A stretch of DNA of 11,701 nucleotides from Chloroflexota bacterium (GCA_011053085.1 DSBE01000189.1:1-11701), one strand, 5' to 3'; shown: positions 1 through 7,533, counted from the first letter of the stretch. The notes: generated from the letters alone by a model not told the origin. Program-made: numbers and translations.

Positions 1-795
1 AAACGCATCTTAATGGCCGGCGCGCCAGTGCAGCCTTCGCTGATTGAAGCCTACACGCGCATTCTGGAAGGCGGCGAGGTCTACACTCCCTATGGCGCCA
101 CCGAAGCCATGCCGCTGACCATGATGAGCGGCAGCGAGATTCTCGCAGAAACCGCCGCCCTCAGCGAACAGGGGCACGGTATGTGCGTAGGTCGTCCGGT
201 CAGCAACATCACCATGCGCATCATTAAAATCAACGATGAGGTCATACCGCAATGGGACGACAGCCTTGCGCTGCCGCAGGGCGAGGTCGGTGAGATCACG
301 GTCAAAGGGCCGGTGGTCACACGCCAGTACCTCAACCGCCCCGACCAGACCGCCCTGGCAAAGATCTACGAAGGCGACGCCGTGTGGCACCGCATGGGTG
401 ACCTGGGTTACTTTGATGAAAAAAGCCGTTTGTGGTTCTGCGGGCGCAAATCACACCGTGTGGAAACCGCCGACGGGCTGCTGCTGCCGGTGCCCTGCGA
501 AGCCATCTTCAACCTGCACGAAGATGTCTTTCGCTGTGCCGTGGTGGGTGTGGGCGCAAAAGGCGCGCAGATTCCGGTGCTGGTGGTGGAACCCATGCCC
601 GGCAAATTCCCACGCTCGGTGGAAGAACGTGTCAAATTCTCTGAAAGCCTGCTATCGCTGGGCAGCCAGCATGAACAGACCCGCCGCATCGAGACCATCC
701 TCTATTACCCGCGCTCCTTCCCCGTGGATGTGCGCCATAACGCCAAGATCGAACGCCTGCAGCTGCGTGATTGGGCGGCAAAGAGGTTGTCATGA
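1..795 (+). CDS. oleC: Olefin beta-lactone synthetase OleC (AMP-binding superfamily), 5'-truncated
   Basis: This is the C-terminal 264 residues of an ANL-superfamily adenylating enzyme; the reading frame is open back to base 1, so the N-terminus lies outside the window. Visible motifs, numbered from the first visible codon, are the nucleotide-binding YGATEA at 31-36, the hinge region with GDLG at 133-136 followed by a Trp and GRK at 145-150, and a C-terminal lysine motif DVRHNAKI at 243-250. An HNAKI ending in place of the usual PKTxxGKI is what I recall for OleC proteins, as opposed to ordinary acyl-CoA ligases. OleC is known to convert 2-alkyl-3-hydroxyalkanoic acids to beta-lactones with ATP in long-chain olefin synthesis. 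The next gene is OleD-like, which strongly supports the call. Its TGA overlaps the next ATG by 4 bases. A generic fatty acyl-AMP ligase is the main alternative. Confidence 0.85.
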   Translation, partial: KRILMAGAPVQPSLIEAYTRILEGGEVYTPYGATEAMPLTMMSGSEILAETAALSEQGHGMCVGRPVSNITMRIIKINDEVIPQWDDSLALPQGEVGEITVKGPVVTRQYLNRPDQTALAKIYEGDAVWHRMGDLGYFDEKSRLWFCGRKSHRVETADGLLLPVPCEAIFNLHEDVFRCAVVGVGAKGAQIPVLVVEPMPGKFPRSVEERVKFSESLLSLGSQHEQTRRIETILYYPRSFPVDVRHNAKIERLQLRDWAAKRLS

Positions 796-1790
796 AAGCG
801 CTGGTAACCGGCGGCGGCGGTTTCCTCGGCCGCTATGTGGTTGAGCAATTGCTGGCACGCGGTGACGAGGTTGTGGTTTTCACCCGCGGCAGCTACCCAG
901 AACTAACCGCCATCGGCGCACATGTCATTCAGGGCGACCTTGCAGATGAATCCGCCATCATTACAGCATGCGCGGGCATCGAGTGTGTCTTTCACATCGC
1001 CGCCAAAGCCGGTGCCTGGGGCGATTGGGACGATTTTTACCGCAGCAATGTCATCGGCACACAGAACGTGATTGCCGCCTGCCGCGCCAATGGTGTCAAG
1101 AAACTGGTCAATTGCAGTTCCCCCAGCGTGATCTTTGACAACCAGGCCCATGAAGGCGTGAATGAATCCTATCCCTATCCCGATAGTTATGAATGCCACT
1201 ACCCGCATACCAAAGCGCTGGCAGAGCAGCTGGTCACACAAGCCAATGATAGCTCGCTATCGACGGTGACCCTGCGCCCGCACCTCATCATCGGACGGCG
1301 CGACCGTCACCTGCTGCCTGCTTTGCTGGCAGCCGCCGCGCGCGGCAGCCTGCCTCAGGTCGGTGACGGCAGCAACCGTGTGGATCTGTCGTTTGTTGAA
1401 GATGTCGCCCGCGCGCACTTGCTGGCAGCCGACCGCCTCACACCTGATTCACCGGTGGCAGGCTCGGTCTATTTCATCAGCCAGGATGAGCCGGTGGTGC
1501 TGTGGCCGTGGGTGCGCTGCCTGCTGGAGCGTGCCGGCTACCCGCAGCCGAAAGTGACCCTGTCCCTGCCTGTGGCGCGCGCTGCCGGCGGGCTGCTGGA
1601 GTTCATCTACCGCACACTGCGCCTGAAAGGCACACCGCGCATCACGCGCTTTCTGGCGAGTGAACTGGCGCTCAGCCACTGGTACGATATCTCCGCTGCC
1701 AAGCGCGACTTCGGCTACCAACCCCAACACACTATGCAGGAGGTTGAGGACATCGTCGTCCAATGGGTCAAGGATGGTATGCCGCAGTGA
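792..1790 (+). CDS. oleD: 2-alkyl-3-oxoalkanoate reductase OleD (extended SDR family)
   Basis: This 332-residue NAD(P)-dependent epimerase/dehydratase-type protein has an N-terminal Rossmann glycine motif TGGGGFLG at 6-13. It also has the SDR catalytic set: Ser109/Ser110 in NCSSPSV, and Tyr137 with Lys141 in YPHTK. OleD family members reduce the beta-keto acid made by OleA to the 2-alkyl-3-hydroxy acid that OleC cyclises; adjacency to the OleC-like gene is the main reason for preferring OleD over a 3-beta-hydroxysteroid dehydrogenase-like or generic epimerase call. The ATG at 792 is chosen because it gives a 4-base ATGA overlap with the oleC stop and has AGAGG at 782-786, 5 bases upstream. 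An in-frame ATG at 771 would add seven residues before the conserved MKALVTGGGG start and is unlikely. The reaction is expected in the cytosol, probably in complex with OleB and OleC as known for other Ole systems. Confidence 0.84.
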   Translation: MKALVTGGGGFLGRYVVEQLLARGDEVVVFTRGSYPELTAIGAHVIQGDLADESAIITACAGIECVFHIAAKAGAWGDWDDFYRSNVIGTQNVIAACRANGVKKLVNCSSPSVIFDNQAHEGVNESYPYPDSYECHYPHTKALAEQLVTQANDSSLSTVTLRPHLIIGRRDRHLLPALLAAAARGSLPQVGDGSNRVDLSFVEDVARAHLLAADRLTPDSPVAGSVYFISQDEPVVLWPWVRCLLERAGYPQPKVTLSLPVARAAGGLLEFIYRTLRLKGTPRITRFLASELALSHWYDISAAKRDFGYQPQHTMQEVEDIVVQWVKDGMPQ

Positions 1791-3094
1791 GCGTCAGGCG
1801 GCTGGTCATCCTTTTGATCGGTCTCGTCTGTCTGGCTGCCTGCACAACCATGCCCGCTGAACCGACCATAGCTGCCCCCGTTTTGCCAACCACGACACCG
1901 CAAACGCTTGACACAGCCACACCTGCACCGACCGCTACCGCCACCCTGTCACCCACACCCACGCCATCACCCACGGTGACGCCTTATCCGCTGGCATTTC
2001 CCCTTGGTGAGATCGCCTATCGTATCCCACCCACTATCCGCTATTTGACCAGTGACAGCGTCACCATCTTCTTTGAATTGGATCAGCCTGCGCAAGGTAG
2101 GCTGCTGCTGGTCAATGATTCCGGCATGCTGGTACAGGAACAAGCATGGGATACCGCCGATACCCGCCACCTGCTCACGTTTGAGGGGTTTACCCCCGGC
2201 GCGACTTACCATGTACTGCCAGTGCTGACCAGCGAAGAACAATGGACACAGCCCGCATTCCTGGGTAAACCCTGGCCGCTGGCCGTTACTTTCCCTTCTG
2301 GAAAAACGCCGCTGCGCATCGGTGTGATCAGTGACGCCTCGTTTGGTGATGCGATCACACAGCAATTTGTCAACGAAATGGCTGCCGCGAATCTGGATTT
2401 TGTGCTTCATCTGGGCGATGTCGTTGACGAAACCGAATGGGGCGTCGATCCATACGTGTCGTATGCCGAGAAGTTCTATACCCCCTTTGCACCGCTCCTG
2501 CAGCAAATGCCGGTGTATACCGTGCCGGGCAACCACGATTACGATGCCGATATCCGCTACAACGATGAACCGTTCTATTTCACTGCCTTTCCGCCTGCCC
2601 CGCCGATGGCAGACCGCCAGTTCTACGCCCTTAGCTATTACGGCGTGCGCTTCCTCTTACTGGATGCCGTGGCGATGTGGGGCATGCCTGGACGGGCGGA
2701 ACAGGACGCCTGGCTGGCGGAGCAATTGCAAGACACACAAACCACCACCATTGCCGTGTTCCACATCGCACCATTCAGTTCCAGCAGCGTACATCCTGAA
2801 GATAGCGCCCCCCTGCGCAATTTTTGGGTGCCGCAATTCGAGTCCGCCAACGTGCCGCTGGTGCTTTCGGGGCATTTTCACCATTACGAGCGTTTACTGG
2901 TGAATGATATTCATTACATCGTAGCCGGCAGCGGTTCCGCCGTTACCTACGCGCTGGGGCAACATCTACCTGAGAGTCAGTTCGTGCGCCGCGTTTCCAG
3001 TTATGTGCTGCTGGAGATTGACGAGGATACCATCTACTTGCAAGCCATCGATATTGACGGTGATATCATCGATGAAATAACCATTGCAAGGTAA
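1787..3094 (+). CDS. Secreted lipoprotein with purple-acid-phosphatase-like metallophosphoesterase domain
   Basis: This 435-residue protein begins with a lipoprotein signal peptide: Arg4/Arg5, a hydrophobic core and lipobox LAAC with Cys19. A Thr/Pro-rich linker follows (about 34-68). Next comes a beta-rich, fibronectin-like segment (about 70-170), a layout seen in purple acid phosphatases, then a calcineurin-type phosphoesterase domain (about 176-385). Metal-site motifs are GDVVD at 210-214, GNHD at 248-251, His326 in VFHIAP and GHFHHYER at 362-369; the last is PAP-like. The first motif is ISDAS with Asp183 and lacks the His of classical DxH. The GTG at 1787 is preferred because it overlaps the oleD stop as GTGA and puts a charged start before the hydrophobic core. 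An ATG at 1763 is also in frame and would add eight residues. AAGGA at 1770-1774 lies 12 bases before the GTG, which is rather far. It probably acts outside the membrane as a phosphatase or phosphodiesterase; the substrate cannot be told. Confidence 0.8.
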   Translation: MSVRRLVILLIGLVCLAACTTMPAEPTIAAPVLPTTTPQTLDTATPAPTATATLSPTPTPSPTVTPYPLAFPLGEIAYRIPPTIRYLTSDSVTIFFELDQPAQGRLLLVNDSGMLVQEQAWDTADTRHLLTFEGFTPGATYHVLPVLTSEEQWTQPAFLGKPWPLAVTFPSGKTPLRIGVISDASFGDAITQQFVNEMAAANLDFVLHLGDVVDETEWGVDPYVSYAEKFYTPFAPLLQQMPVYTVPGNHDYDADIRYNDEPFYFTAFPPAPPMADRQFYALSYYGVRFLLLDAVAMWGMPGRAEQDAWLAEQLQDTQTTTIAVFHIAPFSSSSVHPEDSAPLRNFWVPQFESANVPLVLSGHFHHYERLLVNDIHYIVAGSGSAVTYALGQHLPESQFVRRVSSYVLLEIDEDTIYLQAIDIDGDIIDEITIAR

Positions 3095-3140
3095 TCTTCA
3101 AACTTACTACCCCCACAAATTAGGCTATGGGCGAACAAGC

Positions 3141-3161
3141 AGGGAAGTTATTCCCTTTTTT
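3141..3161 (+). terminator. Possible intrinsic terminator of the oleC-oleD-phosphoesterase operon
   Basis: An AGGGAA stem arm at 3141-3146 pairs with TTCCCT at 3151-3156 around the loop GTTA, followed directly by five T residues at 3157-3161. The T-tract is on the + strand, so it would end transcription from the left operon, 46 bases after its last stop codon. The stem is only 6 bp and half A/T, so it may be weak. It overlaps the stop codon (3148-3150) of the convergent gene. On the - strand there is no T-tract after the hairpin, and no separate terminator for that operon is seen. Confidence 0.42.
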
Positions 3162-3675
3162 CCTTGCGTGGTGCCAATGCGCTCATGCCAGCGCCAAGTA
3201 AGAACACAAAGCCCAGCACCGCCGCGATCACGATCACGAACGGCAGCTCCAGTTGCAGGAAGGAGGGCAGAATGGCAAGGAAAAAACCCGCCGCCAGGGT
3301 CAGTCCCAGTTGTTTGAGGTGGTGGTCTTCCATCTGACGCTGATTATGAACCACGTCAAATTGTGATAACTGGTATTCAAACCGCCCCAGGTTCCAGGCA
3401 GCCAGATTCAACACCAGCAACACCGCCAGCCAGGGCAGAGCAATCCCCTCAATCGCGCCATACAGTATCAACACCACGAACAGGATGAAGAAAACAGTGT
3501 GCAAATCTGTTTTTCCGCGCAGGATCATTGCCAGCCACAACACAGCGGTGACAGCGCTGGCAATGAACAGCACCGTCAGATTGGCGAACGCCCCCAGCAC
3601 AGTGAAAAGCGCGCCTAACACAAACACCAACGCCAACAGGATGCTTTTCATGCGTGTGAAGGTGATCTGCTTCAT
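3148..3675 (-). CDS. Six-helix integral membrane protein of unknown function, last gene of the MoxR/DUF58 operon
   Basis: I do not recognise this 175-residue protein. It is very hydrophobic, with about six predicted membrane segments at roughly 11-30, 34-52, 58-76, 79-96, 121-138 and 144-166. One polar loop between the fourth and fifth helices (97-120) is rich in Gln, His and Asp. The C-terminal tail is charged (RKEKRE). There are no catalytic-looking motifs. The ATG at 3675 overlaps the TGA of the DUF58 gene by 4 bases and has GGGAGGA at 3683-3689, 7 bases upstream, so it is a well-supported gene translated together with DUF58. In the related MoxR-DUF58 clusters this position is often taken by a multi-helix transglutaminase protein. 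This gene could be a stand-alone membrane partner, but it carries no extracytoplasmic enzyme domain. Confidence 0.8.
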   Translation of the reverse strand: MKQITFTRMKSILLALVFVLGALFTVLGAFANLTVLFIASAVTAVLWLAMILRGKTDLHTVFFILFVVLILYGAIEGIALPWLAVLLVLNLAAWNLGRFEYQLSQFDVVHNQRQMEDHHLKQLGLTLAAGFFLAILPSFLQLELPFVIVIAAVLGFVFLLGAGMSALAPRKEKRE

Positions 3676-4955
3676 ACCAGGATCCTCCCGCGGCGGATAT
3701 TGGGCTGCAGGGTGTGCAGCGACCGCTGCAGGGTGCTGTTCAGGCTTTCACCGGTCTCCCAATCGACCACCTGCACCCCGATCTGGCGCAGCTGCTGCAG
3801 CATAAATGTGCGTTCTGCAATGGCAAAGCGATAACCGAGGGAATCATTGTCCCCGCGCGCCTTTGCGATGAACTTGATCGGGTTGGGGCTGATCAGCATG
3901 ACACCATACCCGCGCATAACCATTTTGCGGATGTAGGGAATGTCCTCACGCACGATGGGGCTGATCAGTATGATCTGGCTTTTGGGCGCAAAGAAACGCA
4001 CCGGCAGGTTGTCAAAGTTGGTCAGGGCGAAATTCAACACTGGCGTCACCGCGGAAACAGTGTCCAGTATACGGCGCTGCTGCAGCCGCCCATAGCCCGG
4101 GAACACGCGCTGCTTGCCAGAGCCATACACCAGCAAACTGACGCGATGGCCGTCGCCGATGAACAATTCCGCCAGTGATGCCGCCGCACTGACACTGTTC
4201 TCAAAAATCGAATCCTGTCCGGCAGCCAGGTTGACATGCTGGCGCGCATCCAGAATGATGCCCACATCTGCCACCTGCTCCTGCTCAAAGATGTTGGTAT
4301 ACAGGGTCTGGTTGCCGCGTTGTGACACCTTCCAGTTGATCTTGCGCAAAGAATCGCCCGGCTGGTATTCACGGATGGTCAAAAAATCAAGGCCAGAACC
4401 GCCGCGCCGCGAAGGAATTGAACCGGCAAAGCCATGCGTTTGCGGTGGGTGAATGCGAATCGGGCTGAGGGTTTCTGCCTGCGGGTAAACCAGCACCGGT
4501 ACCGCATCGCTGTGCAGCGCTTTCCACTCAAATCCCCCCAATGGCTGCGTCAATGCCAGCTGTGTCAGGAACTGGTTGTAGCGCCCGCGGCTGGCTTGCA
4601 GTGTATATTCCAGTGCCAGGCTGTCGCCTGAAGGCAGGTACGCCAGCACCTTCGGCGTGCCTTTCAGCACGCGCATACCCTCGAAAATGGTTTCACTCAC
4701 CACCAATTCGGGAATATCAGCGCCTTGATTGGTGATCCTGACCTCAATGTTGAGCGGTTCATTCTGCCGCGCGCGTTTTGGCGAGACTTCATGTTCAAAG
4801 CGCAGCCGCGGCGCTGCCGGGCGGGTCATGATCGACACGATCGCCATCACCAGAAACGGCGCTGCCAGCGCGATCAACTCGCCTGACAATGTGATCATGC
4901 CAGCCAGTACGAACAGCAGCGTGAACAGAAACAGGAGGAACAGGGGGGGTTTCAT
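3672..4955 (-). CDS. DUF58 family protein (MoxR-associated, vWA-like)
   Basis: This 427-residue protein starts with a hydrophobic hairpin (about 4-42, two membrane segments). A beta-rich region follows (about 50-160), then the DUF58 core with its hallmark REYQPGDSLRKINWK at 195-209 and a following ILD (234-236) leading into a von Willebrand A-like fold (about 230-400). DUF58 proteins are nearly always encoded beside MoxR ATPases, as here, and are thought to be membrane-anchored partners or substrates of the MoxR chaperone; their exact biochemical role is not settled. The ATG at 4955 is chosen over an in-frame TTG at 4958 that would add one residue. No clear Shine-Dalgarno lies upstream, so translation may depend on the MoxR gene, whose stop is 13 bases away. 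The stop overlaps the next gene's ATG. Confidence 0.88.
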   Translation of the reverse strand: MKPPLFLLFLFTLLFVLAGMITLSGELIALAAPFLVMAIVSIMTRPAAPRLRFEHEVSPKRARQNEPLNIEVRITNQGADIPELVVSETIFEGMRVLKGTPKVLAYLPSGDSLALEYTLQASRGRYNQFLTQLALTQPLGGFEWKALHSDAVPVLVYPQAETLSPIRIHPPQTHGFAGSIPSRRGGSGLDFLTIREYQPGDSLRKINWKVSQRGNQTLYTNIFEQEQVADVGIILDARQHVNLAAGQDSIFENSVSAAASLAELFIGDGHRVSLLVYGSGKQRVFPGYGRLQQRRILDTVSAVTPVLNFALTNFDNLPVRFFAPKSQIILISPIVREDIPYIRKMVMRGYGVMLISPNPIKFIAKARGDNDSLGYRFAIAERTFMLQQLRQIGVQVVDWETGESLNSTLQRSLHTLQPNIRRGRILV

Positions 4956-4968
4956 CAAAATATCAGGC

Positions 4969-5949
4969 TTATAGCGGCGCGTTGATCACCGGCACCGGCG
5001 TGGAATGAACAATTTCTTCAATGACGCCTTCAGCAGCATTGGGCATCGCCCATAAATCAGGGTCAAGGATGATGCGATGGCTCAACACCGGCTCAACAAA
5101 GCGGCGCACATCATCCGGCAGTACATAATCACGCCCATAGATCGCCGCCCAGGCACGTCCCAGTTTCAACAGCGCCAGGCTGCCGCGTGGGCTGGCGCCC
5201 ACCGCAATCTTACGGTTCTGGCGGGTGCGCTGGATCAAGTCCACAATGTATGATTCCACATCTACATCCAGGTAGACATTCTCAATGTCCTGTTTGGCTT
5301 GCAGGAATTGCGCGGCATCAGACACCGCCGCCAGGTGAAAATCATCTTCACGCCGTTGACGGCGCCGGGCAAGGATCTCAGCTTCCTGTTCGCGGGTCGG
5401 GTAGCCGATGGAAAGCTTCACCAGAAAGCGGTCCAGCTGTGCTTCCGGCAGCGGAAAAGTACCTTCATATTCGATCGGGTTCTGCGTGGCGATCACGATG
5501 AAGGGTTCCGGCAGCTGCATGGTCACACCCTCAATGGTTACCTGGTGTTCCTGCATCGCCTCCAGCAGGGCTGATTGTGTGCGCGGCGAGGCGCGGTTGA
5601 TCTCGTCCGCCAGGATGATGTTGGCGAAGATCGGCCCTTTGCGCAGCACAAAGGCATCTTCGGCACGGTCATAGACATACCCGCCGGTGATGTCGCCCGG
5701 CAGGAGGTCAGGCGTGAACTGGATGCGGTGAAAGCTCATCCCCAACACATCGGCAAATGAATTGGCGATCAGGGTCTTCGCCAGCCCGGGATAGTCTTCT
5801 AACAGCACATGGCCGCCCGCCAGGAAGGCCGCGAAGATATTTTCGAGCACTTCCTGCTTGCCGACCACGGCGTTGGAAATCTCTTTGAACACCTTTTCAC
5901 TCAACTGCGGCACAATCGAGGGCTGGGAAGGTTTGGCTTGATCACTCAT
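4969..5949 (-). CDS. MoxR-family AAA+ ATPase
   Basis: This 326-residue AAA+ ATPase has a Walker A region EDYPGLAKT at 51-59 (Lys58, Thr59), Walker B IILADE at 111-116 (Asp115, Glu116), and sensor-1 ATQN at 154-157. The arginine-finger region is QLDRF at 171-175, and the sensor-2 region SPRG, with Arg255, lies in the C-terminal lid. The length matches typical MoxR proteins (about 310-335 residues). MoxR ATPases act as chaperone-like machines, often working with vWA or DUF58 proteins at the membrane. It lies between a two-helix membrane protein gene and the DUF58 gene. The ATG at 5949 is chosen because it overlaps the upstream stop by 8 bases (ATGAGTGA) and has GGAG at 5960-5963, 10 bases upstream. 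An in-frame TTG at 5976 would add nine residues. Confidence 0.93.
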   Translation of the reverse strand: MSDQAKPSQPSIVPQLSEKVFKEISNAVVGKQEVLENIFAAFLAGGHVLLEDYPGLAKTLIANSFADVLGMSFHRIQFTPDLLPGDITGGYVYDRAEDAFVLRKGPIFANIILADEINRASPRTQSALLEAMQEHQVTIEGVTMQLPEPFIVIATQNPIEYEGTFPLPEAQLDRFLVKLSIGYPTREQEAEILARRRQRREDDFHLAAVSDAAQFLQAKQDIENVYLDVDVESYIVDLIQRTRQNRKIAVGASPRGSLALLKLGRAWAAIYGRDYVLPDDVRRFVEPVLSHRIILDPDLWAMPNAAEGVIEEIVHSTPVPVINAPL

Positions 5950-6616
5950 TGTAGGAAATCTCCAATCGTTGTTCAATAAAGGTTAATACCGCGTCGACCT
6001 CTGCCTCAATGGCTTCGGTGGCGGCAAAATAGCTATACTCTTCAGGGCGAAATATCAGGCGGATACGATAGACCAGCTCTTTGAAAAAGCTGCGCCTGGG
6101 CAGGCTGCTTTTAAAGCGACGGTCCAACAAAAGCGCACGTATATGCGCCGGCAGATCCAACTCATCCGCCAGCACCATGCGTTCAACCTCATATACATCG
6201 CAGTGCTGCTGGTTGGCGAGCAGGTCAAGGATGAACTTGCGCGAGGAGCGCATCAGTTCTTCATGCGCAAAATGGCTGCGGTGCAAGTTGTTGCAAATAC
6301 GGTTCCAGAAATCATAGCGTGAGGTCATGCTGCTGCCATAGCGCTTTTCGGAAACATAGGCAGATTCCTTCTGTTTTTGAAAGGTGACGACCAGACGGTA
6401 GATAGCCACACCAGTGAATATCAACAGCACCAGCACCAGATACAGCAATTGTGGAACAGCCCCCAGAGCATAATCGATCAGGATTATCATGCTGTAGATG
6501 GGCAGGATTATATTGTCGCTGACGAACTCCCAGAATACAACCGTCAACCCCCCCACCACCAGCAAAGTGGCAGCGATGGCAAGGAATAGCGGGAAAAGGT
6601 CGCGCTCTTCGTTCAT
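5942..6616 (-). CDS. Two-helix membrane protein of unknown function in the MoxR/DUF58 operon
   Basis: I do not recognise the family of this 224-residue protein. Two hydrophobic segments are clear (about 8-29 and 53-77), so both termini probably face the same side, most likely the cytoplasm given the basic residues just after the second helix. The remaining 145 residues are soluble, charged and mostly helical, with several Arg-rich patches (for example around 164-190) and an acidic C-terminus. The start is firm: ATG at 6616 overlaps the TGA of the DUF4129 gene by 4 bases, with a strong AAGGAGG at 6621-6627, 4 bases upstream. Its place between DUF4129 and MoxR suggests it could pass signals between the membrane parts and the ATPase, or be a substrate or adaptor of MoxR; this is inference only. 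Confidence 0.8.
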   Translation of the reverse strand: MNEERDLFPLFLAIAATLLVVGGLTVVFWEFVSDNIILPIYSMIILIDYALGAVPQLLYLVLVLLIFTGVAIYRLVVTFQKQKESAYVSEKRYGSSMTSRYDFWNRICNNLHRSHFAHEELMRSSRKFILDLLANQQHCDVYEVERMVLADELDLPAHIRALLLDRRFKSSLPRRSFFKELVYRIRLIFRPEEYSYFAATEAIEAEVDAVLTFIEQRLEISYNE

Positions 6617-7533
6617 GCGGCCTCCTTCAACGCTGCCAGGTGGCGAACGGCATCCACCAGGTCGGTCAATGCCTGCACCGCCACGCTCTCTTCAGAGGGT
6701 GCCGGCGCGCGGTTGCTGTAACGGGCGCGTTCAAACAATTTGGTCAGGTCATCAATCGGGCGATACGGGATGCCCTTGTCGATCAGGTAATCCTCAAAAT
6801 CACGCGCGGTCATCGAACCACTGCGCCTGACTTCCAGTTCTTCGCTGACAGTGCGGTTCATCTCGTAATAACACTGCAGGATAGTGGAATTAAAATCCGC
6901 TCCAGCGCGCAATTTGTCGATGGCATCCTGCGCCTGTTCCGCCACCTGGTCAAGCGCGCTCATGCGCCTTCGGCGCTGGCGCTCCACGTAAAGGTAGATG
7001 CCGGCCACGATGGCAACCATCAACCCCACCAGCAGGATGATAACCAGGGTATTCACCCAGGCCGGGGCTTCTTCCGGCATCTCCGGCACTGGTTCGGCAT
7101 CCGGGTCTTCAAACGGGAACTCAAACGGATTGCCGCCCATTTCGGCCTGCTCCTCTTGCTCCCACTCCTGCGGGTTTTCCTCAGGCTCATTCAGCAGATT
7201 GAGGAACACGAACAACATCGCAATGATGAGGATGTTGGCCAGAAGACGGCGGCGGCCTTCAGGGCTGAACAAAGATTGGATAATATAAATCGGCAGAGCC
7301 ACCAGGGTCAACGCCAAAAAACCGCGCATAATGGCTTCAAAAACCTCTCCGCTGGTCGTAGGGGGGTTTTCTTCCAATATCCCGCCCGCATCCTGCTCAG
7401 CAACCGGGACCGTATAGCCTTCCTGCAATTCCAGTTGGCTGACACTGACCGCCAGCAGCACCAACACAATCACTGCGGCTGCCATGATGATTAAAATGCG
7501 AAGCGAAGGTCGGTTGTCTTTTGGTGAATGCAT
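6613..7533 (-). CDS. DUF4129 domain membrane protein
   Basis: This 306-residue protein has about four membrane segments (roughly 11-32, 68-88, 97-113 and 160-182). A strongly acidic, proline-containing region (about 116-157) lies between the third and fourth. A basic stop (RQRRRR at 185-190) follows the fourth, and then a C-terminal helical domain (about 200-300) matches the DUF4129 pattern: a YYEMNR segment at 222-227, TARDFEDYL at 242-250, and LTKLFERARYS at 263-273. DUF4129 is best known as the C-terminal cytoplasmic part of membrane transglutaminase-like proteins encoded with MoxR and DUF58. Here it stands alone, with no transglutaminase Cys-His-Asp domain. It is the first gene of the operon; the ATG at 7533 has no good Shine-Dalgarno in front of it. 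The next gene overlaps its stop by 4 bases. Confidence 0.82.
   Translation of the reverse strand: MHSPKDNRPSLRILIIMAAAVIVLVLLAVSVSQLELQEGYTVPVAEQDAGGILEENPPTTSGEVFEAIMRGFLALTLVALPIYIIQSLFSPEGRRRLLANILIIAMLFVFLNLLNEPEENPQEWEQEEQAEMGGNPFEFPFEDPDAEPVPEMPEEAPAWVNTLVIILLVGLMVAIVAGIYLYVERQRRRRMSALDQVAEQAQDAIDKLRAGADFNSTILQCYYEMNRTVSEELEVRRSGSMTARDFEDYLIDKGIPYRPIDDLTKLFERARYSNRAPAPSEESVAVQALTDLVDAVRHLAALKEAA

Noticed and set aside
771..791. Upstream ATG at 771 as the start of oleD
   Set aside because: It would add seven residues before the conserved SDR start and a 25-base overlap; the ATG at 792 has a good Shine-Dalgarno and a 4-base overlap.
1910..1975. Repeat-like ACC/CCC-rich stretch in the phosphoesterase gene
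   Set aside because: It encodes the Thr/Pro linker after the lipobox; the repetition is at amino acid level and is common in secreted proteins of this group, not a mobile or tandem DNA repeat.
5950..5976. TTG start at 5976 for the MoxR gene
   Set aside because: It is a rare start codon with no suitable ribosome binding site, and it extends a protein whose ATG at 5949 already gives the usual family length.
6640..7494. Long open frame on the + strand opposite the DUF4129 gene
   Set aside because: The protein is rich in His, Gln and Arg with no domain pattern; it is the antisense shadow of a well-supported - strand gene with overlapping operon neighbours.
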